A stretch of 64,000 nucleotides of DNA, from contig NZ_CDBI01000077.1 of NCBI RefSeq assembly GCF_000820025.1, forward strand, positions 49,505 through 113,504, read 5' to 3'. Under the pieces are notes generated by a model. It was not told the DNA's origin and did not search any database. It saw nothing but the letters and a program-made list of their open reading frames with translations. The position numbers and the translations under genes are program-made. Position 1 is the first letter of the stretch, and every line of letters starts with the position of its first letter. This document shows, piece after piece, positions 44,963 through 54,065 of the stretch. The stretch is from Aeromonas popoffii (lineage in GTDB: Bacteria; Pseudomonadota; Gammaproteobacteria; Enterobacterales; Aeromonadaceae).

Positions 44963-46246
44963 ATGCTGCTCCATGGATTGGCTTTCAAACCCTGGCGGAT
45001 CTGGACCCGCCGTCCTCTCTGGTTGAAGACCCTGATCGGTATGCTGACAGGGATCGGCCTGGGACTCGGTTTCAGTGAACAGGCGTTGCAGCTCAAGCCC
45101 ATTGGCGTCCTGTTCGTCAACACCATACAGATGCTGATGGTGCCCCTCATCTTCTGCTCGGTCATCGCTGGCCTCACCTCATTGCTCAAGGGCAAGAGTC
45201 TGGATCGGATCGGCAGCAAGGCCATAGGCCTCTATCTCTTTTCCACCGCCATCGCCATCTGCATCGGCCTGATGATGGGCTGGCTGCTGGAACCCGGCAT
45301 GGGCGCCAATATGGGGCCCTATGAGCGCGTCGGTATGCTGGAACAGCCGACCCTGGCCAGCGTGCTGAGCCATCTGGTACCGCGCAACCCGGTGCAAGCC
45401 ATGGTGGATGGCAAGATACTGCAGGTGATCGTGTTCGCGGTGGCCCTCGCCCTCGCCCTCAACGCCACCGGCCGGCGCGGCCGTCCCGCCATCCTCTTCT
45501 TCACCTCGCTGGCGGAAGGGATGTTCAAACTGACCCAGATGGTGATGGCGCTGGCCCCCTACGGCGTCTGCGCCCTGATGGCCTGGATGACAGGCAAATA
45601 CGGGGCGAGCCTGCTGATGCCGCTGCTCAAGGTGATCGGCGCCGTCTATCTCGGCTGCCTGCTCCATGTGCTTGGCGTTTACAGCGGCCTGTTGATCCTG
45701 CTGGCCCGGCTCAATCCGCTGCACTACTTCAAGAGCATCGTTGATGCCCAGGCCGTGGCCTTCACCAGTAGCTCCAGCAGCAGCACCCTGCCCATCAGCC
45801 TGGCCTGCGCCGAGCGTCGGCTCGGTGTCTCCCCCGCCATCACCGCCAAGGTGCTGCCCATAGGCGCCACCATCAACATGGACGGCACCGCCCTCTATCA
45901 GGGGGTGACCGCCCTGTTCGTGGCACAGGCCTTCGGAGTGGATCTGCACATGGTGGATTACCTGACCATCATCAGCATCGCCACCCTGGCCAGTATCGGC
46001 ACGGCGGGCACACCGGGCACCGGATTGATGCTGCTGACGCTGACGCTCACCGCAGTGGGATTGCCGCTGGAAGGGGTGGCACTCATCGCCGGGATCGACC
46101 GGATCCTCGACATGGCACGCACCACGGTCAACGTCTCCGGCGATATTCTGGTGTCCGTGCTGATCGCCCGCAGCGAGAAGGAGCTGGATCTGGCGACCTA
46201 TCACGACGCCAGCGCGGGGGAGGATATCGACTTCACCCTGCGCTGA
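44963..46246 (+). CDS. Dicarboxylate/amino acid:cation symporter (DAACS family)
   Basis: A 427-residue GltP/DctA-type transporter read from MLLHGLAFKPWRIW, with AAGGA upstream. The hairpin loop HP1 is FTSSSSSSTLP; TM7 has ATINMDGTALYQG; HP2 is SIGTAGTPGTG; TM8 has GIDRILDMARTTVNVSGD. These form the Na+/H+ and substrate site. The TM8 sequence RTTVNVSGD keeps the Asp and Asn of family members. Substrate, glutamate/aspartate or dicarboxylate, cannot be told from sequence. Confidence 0.9.
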   Translation: MLLHGLAFKPWRIWTRRPLWLKTLIGMLTGIGLGLGFSEQALQLKPIGVLFVNTIQMLMVPLIFCSVIAGLTSLLKGKSLDRIGSKAIGLYLFSTAIAICIGLMMGWLLEPGMGANMGPYERVGMLEQPTLASVLSHLVPRNPVQAMVDGKILQVIVFAVALALALNATGRRGRPAILFFTSLAEGMFKLTQMVMALAPYGVCALMAWMTGKYGASLLMPLLKVIGAVYLGCLLHVLGVYSGLLILLARLNPLHYFKSIVDAQAVAFTSSSSSSTLPISLACAERRLGVSPAITAKVLPIGATINMDGTALYQGVTALFVAQAFGVDLHMVDYLTIISIATLASIGTAGTPGTGLMLLTLTLTAVGLPLEGVALIAGIDRILDMARTTVNVSGDILVSVLIARSEKELDLATYHDASAGEDIDFTLR

Positions 46247-46260
46247 GGCAGGGTGAGCGA

Positions 46261-46575
46261 TTAATGATCGTGGGGATCGTGATGACAGCGCCAGCAGACC
46301 TCGAAGTTGGCGCCGTTCTCCTCCCCGCATTGACCGCAGAGCCAGCCATTGCCCTGACGCTGCTGGTAACGCTCTATGACCCGCCCAGCCTTGCTGCGGT
46401 CCTCGGCCCTCACCATCAGGGTCACCTGCAACATGTCTACCGGCAACTCGCCCAGGGCGCCGGACAGCGCCTCCCCGTTGAGCCGTACCAGCACCCCTTC
46501 CACTTCCAGCGCCCCCTTCAGGGCATGGGCCTCCAGTGAATGGGAAGCCCGATAAAGATTGATCCATTGATCCAT
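46261..46575 (-). CDS. DUF2007 protein with C-terminal zinc ribbon
   Basis: A 104-residue protein read from MDQWINLYRASHSLEA, with GGGGGAAGG upstream. The N-terminal DUF2007-like domain (HALKGALEVEGVLVRLNGE) resembles signal-transducing PII-like folds. The C-terminus holds a zinc ribbon CGQCGEENGANFEVCWRC and a His-rich tail. Function unknown. It is convergent with the symporter, 14 bp apart. Confidence 0.8.
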   Translation of the reverse strand: MDQWINLYRASHSLEAHALKGALEVEGVLVRLNGEALSGALGELPVDMLQVTLMVRAEDRSKAGRVIERYQQRQGNGWLCGQCGEENGANFEVCWRCHHDPHDH

Positions 46576-46692
46576 GCCTTCCCCCTGCAACCGGTTGTCG
46601 ATGCCGCATATAACCGGCACCATGCCCTCTTCCATCCTCGGGATAGAACCTGGATCCCATGATCCAGCCCCCCTATTTCCCTAACACGCCAG

Positions 46693-47595
46693 TCACAACA
46701 GGTTGTCGATGCCGTAATCGGCCCCCTGCGCCACCATGAAATCGATAAAGGTCCGCAACTTGCGCGGCATCAGTCGTCGCTCCGGAAACAGCAGATAAAT
46801 CGGTACCTTGGGCTGCTGCCACTCGGGCAGCAGGGTCACCAGCGCCCCGCTGACCAGCTCCTCATGGCAGAGCATGGCAGGTAGAGAGGCCAATCCCAAC
46901 CCCGCCTTCGCCGCCTCCCTGGCGCAGGTTATATTATTAACCCGAAAACGGGAGGGAGGGTCAACCAGCACCTCCCTACCCTCGCGCTCGAAACACCAGT
47001 GAGAGGCCAGAAAGCCGCTGCTCACCGCCACCCGCTCGTGTAAAAGCAGATCTTCCGGCCGCGTGATGGCTGAGCTGCGCGCCAGATAATCCGGGCTGGC
47101 ACAGAGCAGCCGCTCCGTGCTCCACAGCCGCCGCGCCGCCAGATTGGAGTCGCTCATGTCACCGATGCGCACGATCGCATCCAGCCCCTCGTTGATAGGA
47201 TCCACGATGCGATTGGTCAGCTCCAGCTCCACCTGCAGGCCCGGATAGACTTGCAAGAATTTAGCCACTAACCGACCAACCACCAGCTGCCCCGTCTCGA
47301 TAGGCACCGCCAACTTGAGGGTACCTGTCACCTCCTGCTGGCTGGCACTCACCATCAGCTCGGCCTGAGCCAGCTCATCCACCGCCTTGCTGCAGCGCAG
47401 GTAATACTGCTCCCCGGCCTCGGTCAGGGTGAGCTGCCGGGTGGAGCGGTAGAGCAACCGCACGCCGAGGCGTTGTTCCAGCTCGGCGATGCGGCGACTC
47501 ACGGTCGCCTTGGTCATGCCCAGATCCTGGGCGGCCGCGGTGAAGGAGCCCTTGTCGACGATCCGCACTAAAATCAATGCCGCGTTCAAATCCAT
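46693..47595 (-). CDS. LysR-family regulator of the emrAB-like operon
   Basis: A 300-residue LysR regulator: winged HTH FTAAAQDLGMTKATVSRRIAELEQRL, then an effector domain. The sequence after the HTH (LLYRSTRQLTLTEAGEQYY) is the AaeR/DsdC-like subtype. It is divergent from emrA across 99 bp, which hold an AACTGT/ACAGTT inverted repeat (47610-47648), so it very likely controls that operon. Confidence 0.88.
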   Translation of the reverse strand: MDLNAALILVRIVDKGSFTAAAQDLGMTKATVSRRIAELEQRLGVRLLYRSTRQLTLTEAGEQYYLRCSKAVDELAQAELMVSASQQEVTGTLKLAVPIETGQLVVGRLVAKFLQVYPGLQVELELTNRIVDPINEGLDAIVRIGDMSDSNLAARRLWSTERLLCASPDYLARSSAITRPEDLLLHERVAVSSGFLASHWCFEREGREVLVDPPSRFRVNNITCAREAAKAGLGLASLPAMLCHEELVSGALVTLLPEWQQPKVPIYLLFPERRLMPRKLRTFIDFMVAQGADYGIDNLL

Positions 47596-47609
47596 TGTTG
47601 CACCAGTGA

Positions 47610-47648
47610 AACTGTCTATCTCATAAATGGATACTAATCGAAACAGTT
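47610..47648. promoter_or_regulatory. Inverted repeat in the LysR-emrA divergent region
   Basis: AACTGT (47610-47615) and ACAGTT (47643-47648) flank AT-rich DNA with a TN11A-like core possible. Candidate LysR-type operator. Confidence 0.4.
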
Positions 47649-47694
47649 AGCCAGTGTTAGCCTGCGCCTCTTAAGTTCAGGAATCCCCCCAAAA

Positions 47695-48747
47695 ATGAGT
47701 CAACACAAGAAGATCCCCCTGCTGGCCGCCATGGTGCTGGCCCTGCTCGGTCTGCTGTTCGCCGGTTACTGGTATCTGCATGGCCGCTATTTCGAGAGTA
47801 CCGACAATGCCTACCTGCAGAGCGAGGTGACCGGGATCGGCTCCAAGCTGCCGGGCTACATCAGCGAGGTGTTGGTGACCGACAACCAGGCGGTGAAGAC
47901 CGGTCAGCTGATCGCCAGGCTGGATGATCGGGAGTACAAGACCAAGGTGGCCGAGGCCGAAGCCGACCTGCGCCTCAATCAGGCGACAGCGGAGAATCTG
48001 GCCGCGACCCGCACCCAGCAGCTGAGCCTGATCCGTCAGGCCGAGGCCAAAGTCAGCTCTGCCACTGCCGAGCAGGTGCGCGCCCAGCAACAAGTGCAGC
48101 GCGTCAGCCAGCTCAACCAGCGCCATTACAGCTCGCAAGACAGCCTCGACGAGGTACGGGCTGGACTGCAGGTCAATCTGGCACAGGAGCAGGAGGCCCA
48201 AGCCGCCCTGCAAGCCGCCCGTGAACGACTGCTGGTGCTGGATGCCGAAGCCAAGCAGAACAAAGCCAGGCTGGCCCTGAGCGAGGCGCTGCTGGAGCAG
48301 GCCAAACTGGCGCTGACCTATACCGAGTTGCGGGCACCGGCCGATGGCATTATCGGCAAGCGCAGCCTGCGGGCCGGGCTCTATGTCCAATCCGGCATGC
48401 AGGTGGCCAGCCTGGTGCCGCTACAACAGGTGTGGGTCGAGGCCAACTTCAAGGAGACTCAGCTGCTCCACATGCAGCCGGGCCAGAAGGTGAAGGTGAT
48501 CCTGGATGCTTATCCGGGTCAAGCCGTCGAGGGGATCATCGACAGCCTGGCCCCCGCCACCGGCGCCAGATTCGCCCTGCTGCCACCGGAAAACGCCACC
48601 GGCAACTTCACCAAGATAGTGCAGCGGGTGCCGGTCAAGATCCGCATCCCCGAGCCGGGCGCCCTGGCTGGCAAGCTGCTGCCGGGCCTCTCTACCGAGG
48701 TGATAGTGGACACCCGGGATCCCGAGCCCCTGGTCGCCGCCCACTGA
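47695..48747 (+). CDS. emrA: EmrA-like membrane fusion protein
   Basis: A 350-residue HlyD-family adaptor. One N-terminal membrane helix (IPLLAAMVLALLGLLFAGYW), a lipoyl half (STDNAYLQSEVTGIG, SEVLVTDNQAVKTGQLIARL), a long coiled coil (about 95-215) and a second lipoyl/beta domain (LRAPADGIIGKRSLRAG). It bridges EmrB to an outer-membrane channel. Its stop TGA overlaps the emrB ATG. Confidence 0.9.
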   Translation: MSQHKKIPLLAAMVLALLGLLFAGYWYLHGRYFESTDNAYLQSEVTGIGSKLPGYISEVLVTDNQAVKTGQLIARLDDREYKTKVAEAEADLRLNQATAENLAATRTQQLSLIRQAEAKVSSATAEQVRAQQQVQRVSQLNQRHYSSQDSLDEVRAGLQVNLAQEQEAQAALQAARERLLVLDAEAKQNKARLALSEALLEQAKLALTYTELRAPADGIIGKRSLRAGLYVQSGMQVASLVPLQQVWVEANFKETQLLHMQPGQKVKVILDAYPGQAVEGIIDSLAPATGARFALLPPENATGNFTKIVQRVPVKIRIPEPGALAGKLLPGLSTEVIVDTRDPEPLVAAH

Positions 48748-50300
48748 TGGAACCCATTCCACGTCGCAACTGGATCGCTGTCATGGGGGGTCTCATTGGC
48801 GCCTTCATGGCCATCCTCGACATCCAGATCACCAACGCCTCCCTGAAGGACATTCAGGGGGCCCTCTCCGCCACCCTGAGCGAGAGTTCCTGGATCTCCA
48901 CCTCCTATCTGGTGGCGGAAATGATCGCCATCCCCCTGAGCGGCTGGTTCAGCAGGGGCCTGAGCGTGCGCCGCTATCTGCTGTGGACCACCGGCGCTTT
49001 CCTCATCGCCTCCGTGCTCTGCTCGTTCAGCTGGAACCTCACCAGCATGATCGTCTTCCGGGCATTGCAGGGCTTCACCGGCGGCGCCCTCATTCCCATG
49101 GCCTTCTCACTCATCGTCACCCTGTTGCCACTGCACAAGCGGGCCACCGGCATGGCGCTGTTCGGCATCTGTGCCACCTTCGCCCCCGCCATAGGCCCAA
49201 CTCTGGGCGGCTGGCTGACCGAGCAGCTGTCGTGGCACTACATCTTCTATCTGAACGTGCCACCGGGACTGCTGGTGATGGCCATGCTGGCCCACGGGCT
49301 GGACAAGCAGCCGGTGGACTGGGAGGTGATCAAGCGGGTGGATCTCATCGGCATAGTCACCATGGCGATGGGGCTGGGCCTGCTGGAGGTGGTGCTGGAA
49401 GAGGGCAACCGGGAGGACTGGTTCGGTTCCAGCTTCATCGTGCGGCTCACCGTCATCTCGGTAGTGGCCCTGGTGTTCTTCGTCATCAGCCAGCTGCTTA
49501 GACGCCATCCGCTGGTCAACCTGCGGCTACTGCACAATCCGCGCTTCGCGCTGGCCTGCTTCGCCTATCTGGTGCTCGGCATGGCGCTGATGGGCTCCAT
49601 CTATGTGCTGCCGCTCTACATGGCGCAGATCCACAACTACAACGCACTGGAAATCGGTGAAGTACTGATGTGGATGGGGCTGCCACAGCTGCTGGTGTTG
49701 CCGCTGGTGCCCAAACTGACCCACAAGATAGACCCGCGCTACCTGGTGAGTTTCGGCTTCCTGGTGTTTGCCATCAGCTGCTTCATGAACATGAACATGA
49801 GTGCCGACTACGCCGGCCCCCAGCTGATCCAGTCGCTGATAGTGCGGGCGTTGGGTCAACCCTTCATCATGGTGCCGCTCTCTCTGGTGGCGACCGCCAG
49901 CCTGACCCATGACGAGATCCCCTCCGCCTCGACCCTGCTCAACGTACTGCGCAACCTCGGCGGCGCGTTCGGCATCGCCATCATTGCGACCCTGATCGAC
50001 AACGACACCCGCGTCCATGTCAGCCAGATCAGCAGCACCCTGGCCGCCAGTAGCATAGAGGGGCAGAGCTACCTGCTGCAGCTGGCCCAGAACATGATGG
50101 TGCAAGGCTCGGGTCCCGAGCTGGCACAGCAGCAGGCCCAGGCCATGCTGGCGAACACCATCAGCCGCGAGGCGGCCATCATGGCCTACAATCAGGTGTT
50201 TTACGTGATGGGCATCTTCCTGCTGATCGCCAGCGCCCTGATGCTGCTACTCAAGCAGCCAGCACCCAGGGCTGCCGACGCCGAGCCGCTCGAGGCATAG
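48747..50300 (+). CDS. emrB: EmrB/QacA-type drug:proton antiporter
   Basis: A 517-residue MFS transporter (DHA2, 14 membrane segments). Motif D1 is LDIQITNASLKDI (acidic TM1), motif A-like SRGLSVRRYLLW, and motif C is GPTLGGWL. It should export hydrophobic drugs through EmrA. Coupled to emrA by TGATG overlap and followed by a weak hairpin (50304-50325). Confidence 0.9.
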   Translation: MEPIPRRNWIAVMGGLIGAFMAILDIQITNASLKDIQGALSATLSESSWISTSYLVAEMIAIPLSGWFSRGLSVRRYLLWTTGAFLIASVLCSFSWNLTSMIVFRALQGFTGGALIPMAFSLIVTLLPLHKRATGMALFGICATFAPAIGPTLGGWLTEQLSWHYIFYLNVPPGLLVMAMLAHGLDKQPVDWEVIKRVDLIGIVTMAMGLGLLEVVLEEGNREDWFGSSFIVRLTVISVVALVFFVISQLLRRHPLVNLRLLHNPRFALACFAYLVLGMALMGSIYVLPLYMAQIHNYNALEIGEVLMWMGLPQLLVLPLVPKLTHKIDPRYLVSFGFLVFAISCFMNMNMSADYAGPQLIQSLIVRALGQPFIMVPLSLVATASLTHDEIPSASTLLNVLRNLGGAFGIAIIATLIDNDTRVHVSQISSTLAASSIEGQSYLLQLAQNMMVQGSGPELAQQQAQAMLANTISREAAIMAYNQVFYVMGIFLLIASALMLLLKQPAPRAADAEPLEA

Positions 50301-50303
50301 CAA

Positions 50304-50325
50304 GGGTCTGAAAACAGGCCCATTT
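50304..50325 (+). terminator. Weak terminator-like hairpin after emrB
   Basis: Stem GGGTCTG/CAGGCCC (one G-T pair), loop AAAA, then ATTTT. Confidence 0.45.
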
Positions 50326-50399
50326 TCCTTGCCGCGGATCATCACCCGCCGGCGAGGATCAGGGATCTAGTGCGAGCGATAAAAGGCACCGGCGCCTCT

Positions 50400-51026
50400 T
50401 CACCCTGCCAGCGAGGCGGCGATCAAAAACTGGGCGGCGAAGTAGCTGCTCATCACCCAGGCCGTCGCATGGGGGAAAGGGCGGCGGAAACGATCCAGCG
50501 CCAGCATGCTGTCGGAGAAGAGGAACATCAAGGCCCCCACCAGGGCGGCGGCACTGCCTGCAGTCAAGGAGGCGTGCCAGGCACCGGCGGCCACCCAGGC
50601 CATGCCAATGATCACCAGCATGTAACAGAGCACGGGGACCTTCATCTCCCCGAGTTTGCCCCACAACAGGCCGAACACCATGCCCGCCACCAGCAGCAAC
50701 AGCAGGCCATCCATCAGCTTCAGCACCAGCGGCCCCTGGGCGAAACCGACTATGTAGCAGAGGTGCGCGACAAAAAATGCCGCCAGCCCCTGAATAAACC
50801 GATCGCTTGGCAGCATCAGCAGCACGTCTCCGGCCAGCGACAGGCAGAGGCCGAGCAGGATCCAGGCATGGGAGCCATCGTGGTCATAACCCTGATAGCC
50901 AAACGCCAGCGCAATGATGAGCAGCATGGTCAGCGGCTTGCTGATGTAGAACTGACGGGAGTCTGAGCCATAGGCCGCACGAATGTGCCACCAGCCCGAT
51001 GCGATGATCAAGAAACTCAATAACAT
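50400..51026 (-). CDS. yhhN: YhhN-family lysoplasmalogenase-like membrane protein
   Basis: A 208-residue protein read from MLLSFLIIASGWWH, with GAGGAG upstream. About seven membrane segments; the family motif region includes SLAGDVLLMLP and LMFLFSDSMLALDRF, with the conserved Asp residues of YhhN/TMEM86 enzymes, which hydrolyse lysoplasmalogen ether bonds in animals. Bacterial substrate not established. It sits between emrB and the TRAP locus, monocistronic. Confidence 0.85.
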   Translation of the reverse strand: MLLSFLIIASGWWHIRAAYGSDSRQFYISKPLTMLLIIALAFGYQGYDHDGSHAWILLGLCLSLAGDVLLMLPSDRFIQGLAAFFVAHLCYIVGFAQGPLVLKLMDGLLLLLVAGMVFGLLWGKLGEMKVPVLCYMLVIIGMAWVAAGAWHASLTAGSAAALVGALMFLFSDSMLALDRFRRPFPHATAWVMSSYFAAQFLIAASLAG

Positions 51027-51202
51027 GCCCTGCTCCTCACGTGTTGCTCGCACTCATACGGCAACATCTTATTTACCGGGAGCAGAGTAGCAAATTCCCC
51101 CGCCCAGTGGCAGGGGTGCTCAGAACACCAGCCCTCTACACCTAAAGTCTAATTGCCTCGCCCCCCTTGCTGGGGCATAAGGAACGGGTCTGGAGGATCA
51201 CC

Positions 51203-51349
51203 ATGGAAGAAGCAATGAAAAACTATCTGCCCGCCATCGATATTATGATGTGCCATCTGGGGATCAGCTTCGAGCAGGCCTGCGAACAGCTTGGCCTCAG
51301 CCCGCAGGAGCAACAGGCGCTGGACCAGTTGCAGGATCCGCAAGAATAA
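51203..51349 (+). CDS. Small conserved-looking protein, 48 residues
   Basis: ATG 51203 with GGAGG 6 nt upstream. The product starts MEEAMKNYLPAIDIMMCHLG and continues with a helix-turn-helix-like stretch (SFEQACEQLGLSPQEQQALD). It ends just before a strong bidirectional terminator, which supports a real gene. Function unknown. Confidence 0.6.
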   Translation: MEEAMKNYLPAIDIMMCHLGISFEQACEQLGLSPQEQQALDQLQDPQE

Positions 51350-51367
51350 GCCCCGACCGGGGAGATG

Positions 51368-51395
51368 AAAACGGCGCCTCGATGGCGCCGTTTTT
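51368..51395. terminator. Bidirectional terminator
   Basis: Stem AAAACGGCGCC/GGCGCCGTTTT, 5-nt loop. It ends the 48-residue gene on plus and, on minus, the TRAP operon. Confidence 0.85.
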
Positions 51396-51406
51396 ATTGA
51401 CCCTTG

Positions 51407-53959
51407 TTAGGCTCGCACCGCCCGTCGCCGTTGCAGCCCGACGATCAGCGCAAACAGCAAGAAACCGGGCAACCACATCAGCTCCTTGCGCCAGCGCTCG
51501 GTGGGCGCCTTGACGGTCAGGATCTCCTGATCGAACTCCAGCCCCATGGTGGCCGCCGGGCTGCCAAAGGCGATGTTGTCGATCAGCGTCTTGCCATCCT
51601 GTTCATAGAGGCTCAGCCCCAGATTGGCCAGCCGCTCCTCGCCATCCGCCCCATCCGGTACGGCGACCAGCAGGGTGAACTTGCGCGGTTTTCCGACCGC
51701 ATCTTCACCCTGGACGCGCAGCCGCAGCGTGCTCTCTGCCTCCACTTCACCCATGGTTTTTGCCAACTCGGCGGGCGGGGTAACCCGATAGGGATCGTGC
51801 ACCATGTCCATCCAGAAACCGGGGCGGAACAGGGTAAAGGCGACCAGCAGCAGCAATATGCTCTCGTACCAGCGGCTCTTCACCAGGAACCAGCCCTGGG
51901 TAGCAGCAGCGAAGATCAGCATGGCGATGGTCGCCACGATAAAGATCAGCACCCCGTGGGCAAAGTCCACATCGATCAGCAGCAGGTCGGTGTTGAAGAT
52001 GAACAGGAACGGCAGCGCTGCGGTACGCAGGCTGTAGTAGAACGCCGTGATCCCGGTCTTGATGGGATCGCCCTTGGAGACGGCGGCTGCCGCGAACGAG
52101 GCCAGCCCCACCGGCGGCGTCACATCCGCCATGATGCCGAAGTAGAAGACGAACAGGTGCACGGCGATGAGCGGCACTATCAGGCCGTTCTGCTGCCCGA
52201 GCGTCACCACCACGGGCGCCAGCAGGCTGGAGACAACGATGTAGTTGGCTGTGGTGGGCAGCCCCATGCCGAGAATAAGGCTCAGAAAGGCGGTGAGCAG
52301 CAGCATCAGCAGCAGATTGCCCATGGAGAGCATCTCCACCAGATCGGCCAGTACCAAACCCACCCCGGTCTGGGAAACGGCGCCCACTATGATGCCTGCA
52401 GTGGCGGTCGCAATGCCGATACCGATCATGTTGCGGGCACCGGCCACCAGCCCCTCGCGCAGATCGATCAGACCGTCCTGCACTGAGCCGTAATCGTGCA
52501 GGCCATCACTGCGCAACCAGTTGAGCAGTGGCCGCTGGGTCAGCAGTATGATCACCAGCATGACGGTTCCCCAGAAGGCCGACAGCCCGGGCGAGAGCCG
52601 TTCAACCATCAGGCACCACACCAGCACCACCACGGGCAGCAGGAAGTGCAGACCGGAGAGCAGCACGGCGCGGGTGTTGGGCAACTCGGTCAGCGGTTTG
52701 TCCGGATCCTCTGCCGCCAGCGGTTCGTTGCTGGCGGCGATCTTCAGCAGTCCCAGATAGGCCAGCGCCAGCAGCAGGCTGATCCCCGGCAGGGCGAAGT
52801 CACCCAGCGCCGGTTTGAGCCAGCCCAGACCATAGTAAACCGCCATCGACAGGCCGCTGATGAGGGTGGCGCCAAAGGCAAAACCGGTCAGACGGCGCAG
52901 CCAGGGCTTGGGCTGATGGCCACCGATGGGCTGCATGCCGAGCTTGAGCGCTTCCAGATGGACGATGTAGAGCAGGGCTATGTAGGAGATGGTGGCCGGC
53001 AAGAAGGCATGCTTGATGATCTCGACGTAGGGAATGCCCACGTACTCCACCATCAGGAAGGCGGCCGCACCCATCACAGGGGGCATGATCTGGCCGTTGA
53101 CCGAGGAGGCCACTTCCACTGCCCCCGCCTTCTCGGCGCTAAAGCCCACCTTCTTCATCATGGGAATGGTGAAGGTGCCCGTGGTCACCACGTTGGCAAT
53201 CGACGAGCCTGAGATGAGGCCGGTCAGGCCAGAGGCCACCACTGCCGCCTTGGCTGGACCGCCGCGCAGGTGGCCAAGCAGGCTGAAGGCGAGCTGGATG
53301 AAGTAGTGACCGGCGCCGGCCCGCTCCAGCAGGGCGCCGAACAGCACGAACAGGAACACGAAGCTGGTGGAAACGCCGAGGGCAATCCCGAACACCCCTT
53401 CAGTGGTGATCCACTGATGGTTGGCCAGCGCGGTAAAGCTCACTCCTCGATGCGCCAGCAGGCCCGGCATCCAGGGTCCCGCCAGGCTATACGCGAGAAA
53501 CAGCAGGGCGATGATCGCCAGCGCCGGCCCCAGAGCACGGCGCGCCGCTTCCAGCAGCAACGGCAAACCGATGCAAGCGGTGATCAGATCTTCGGTGGTC
53601 AGGCTGCCCGGCCGCAGGGCCAGCGCCTGGTACATCACAAACAGGTAGCAAGCCGCCCCGGCGGCGATGAGCCCCAAGGCTATGTCGCCGAGCGGCACCC
53701 GATCCCGTGGCGATGAACGAAACGCCGGAAACACCAGATAGGCCAGCAGCAGGGCGAAGGTGAGGTGAATGGCGCGGGTTTCGGTGTCATTGAGTACGCC
53801 AAAGCCCAACATGAAGGGCAGCGGCGAGGCGATCCAGAGCTGGAACAGAGACCAGGCCAGCGCCAGTGTGGTGATGAGCCCGCCCATGAGGCCGAACGGC
53901 AGACGAGCGCCCACATCCTGGGCGATCAGTTCCTCGGTAGAGAGTTGTTTATCTTGCAT
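51407..53959 (-). CDS. TRAP transporter fused permease (4TM/12TM, TAXI type)
   Basis: An 850-residue polytopic protein fusing the small and large TRAP permeases, with a C-terminal domain (about 700-850, GEVEAESTLRLRVQGEDAVG) of the DUF3394 type. DctM-like motifs include GSSIANVVTTGTFTIPMMKK and ILGMGLPTTANYIVVSSL. Read from MQDKQLSTEELIAQD. It imports an organic acid by Na+ or H+ gradient with the binding protein encoded just upstream. Substrate unknown. Confidence 0.88.
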   Translation of the reverse strand: MQDKQLSTEELIAQDVGARLPFGLMGGLITTLALAWSLFQLWIASPLPFMLGFGVLNDTETRAIHLTFALLLAYLVFPAFRSSPRDRVPLGDIALGLIAAGAACYLFVMYQALALRPGSLTTEDLITACIGLPLLLEAARRALGPALAIIALLFLAYSLAGPWMPGLLAHRGVSFTALANHQWITTEGVFGIALGVSTSFVFLFVLFGALLERAGAGHYFIQLAFSLLGHLRGGPAKAAVVASGLTGLISGSSIANVVTTGTFTIPMMKKVGFSAEKAGAVEVASSVNGQIMPPVMGAAAFLMVEYVGIPYVEIIKHAFLPATISYIALLYIVHLEALKLGMQPIGGHQPKPWLRRLTGFAFGATLISGLSMAVYYGLGWLKPALGDFALPGISLLLALAYLGLLKIAASNEPLAAEDPDKPLTELPNTRAVLLSGLHFLLPVVVLVWCLMVERLSPGLSAFWGTVMLVIILLTQRPLLNWLRSDGLHDYGSVQDGLIDLREGLVAGARNMIGIGIATATAGIIVGAVSQTGVGLVLADLVEMLSMGNLLLMLLLTAFLSLILGMGLPTTANYIVVSSLLAPVVVTLGQQNGLIVPLIAVHLFVFYFGIMADVTPPVGLASFAAAAVSKGDPIKTGITAFYYSLRTAALPFLFIFNTDLLLIDVDFAHGVLIFIVATIAMLIFAAATQGWFLVKSRWYESILLLLVAFTLFRPGFWMDMVHDPYRVTPPAELAKTMGEVEAESTLRLRVQGEDAVGKPRKFTLLVAVPDGADGEERLANLGLSLYEQDGKTLIDNIAFGSPAATMGLEFDQEILTVKAPTERWRKELMWLPGFLLFALIVGLQRRRAVRA

Positions 53960-54065
53960 AGGGTTAACTTGTGCCAACGAGTACAACAAGAGCGACACCC
54001 GCCCCCGCAATTGGGCTGCGGCTGACGGGTGTCGAAGAGAGTGACCTGGGCCCTTGGGCCGTCAA

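Noticed and set aside
45179..46660. A 493-codon minus-strand frame opposite the symporter gene
   Set aside because: Antisense shadow; the product is Gly/His/Gln-rich with no domain.
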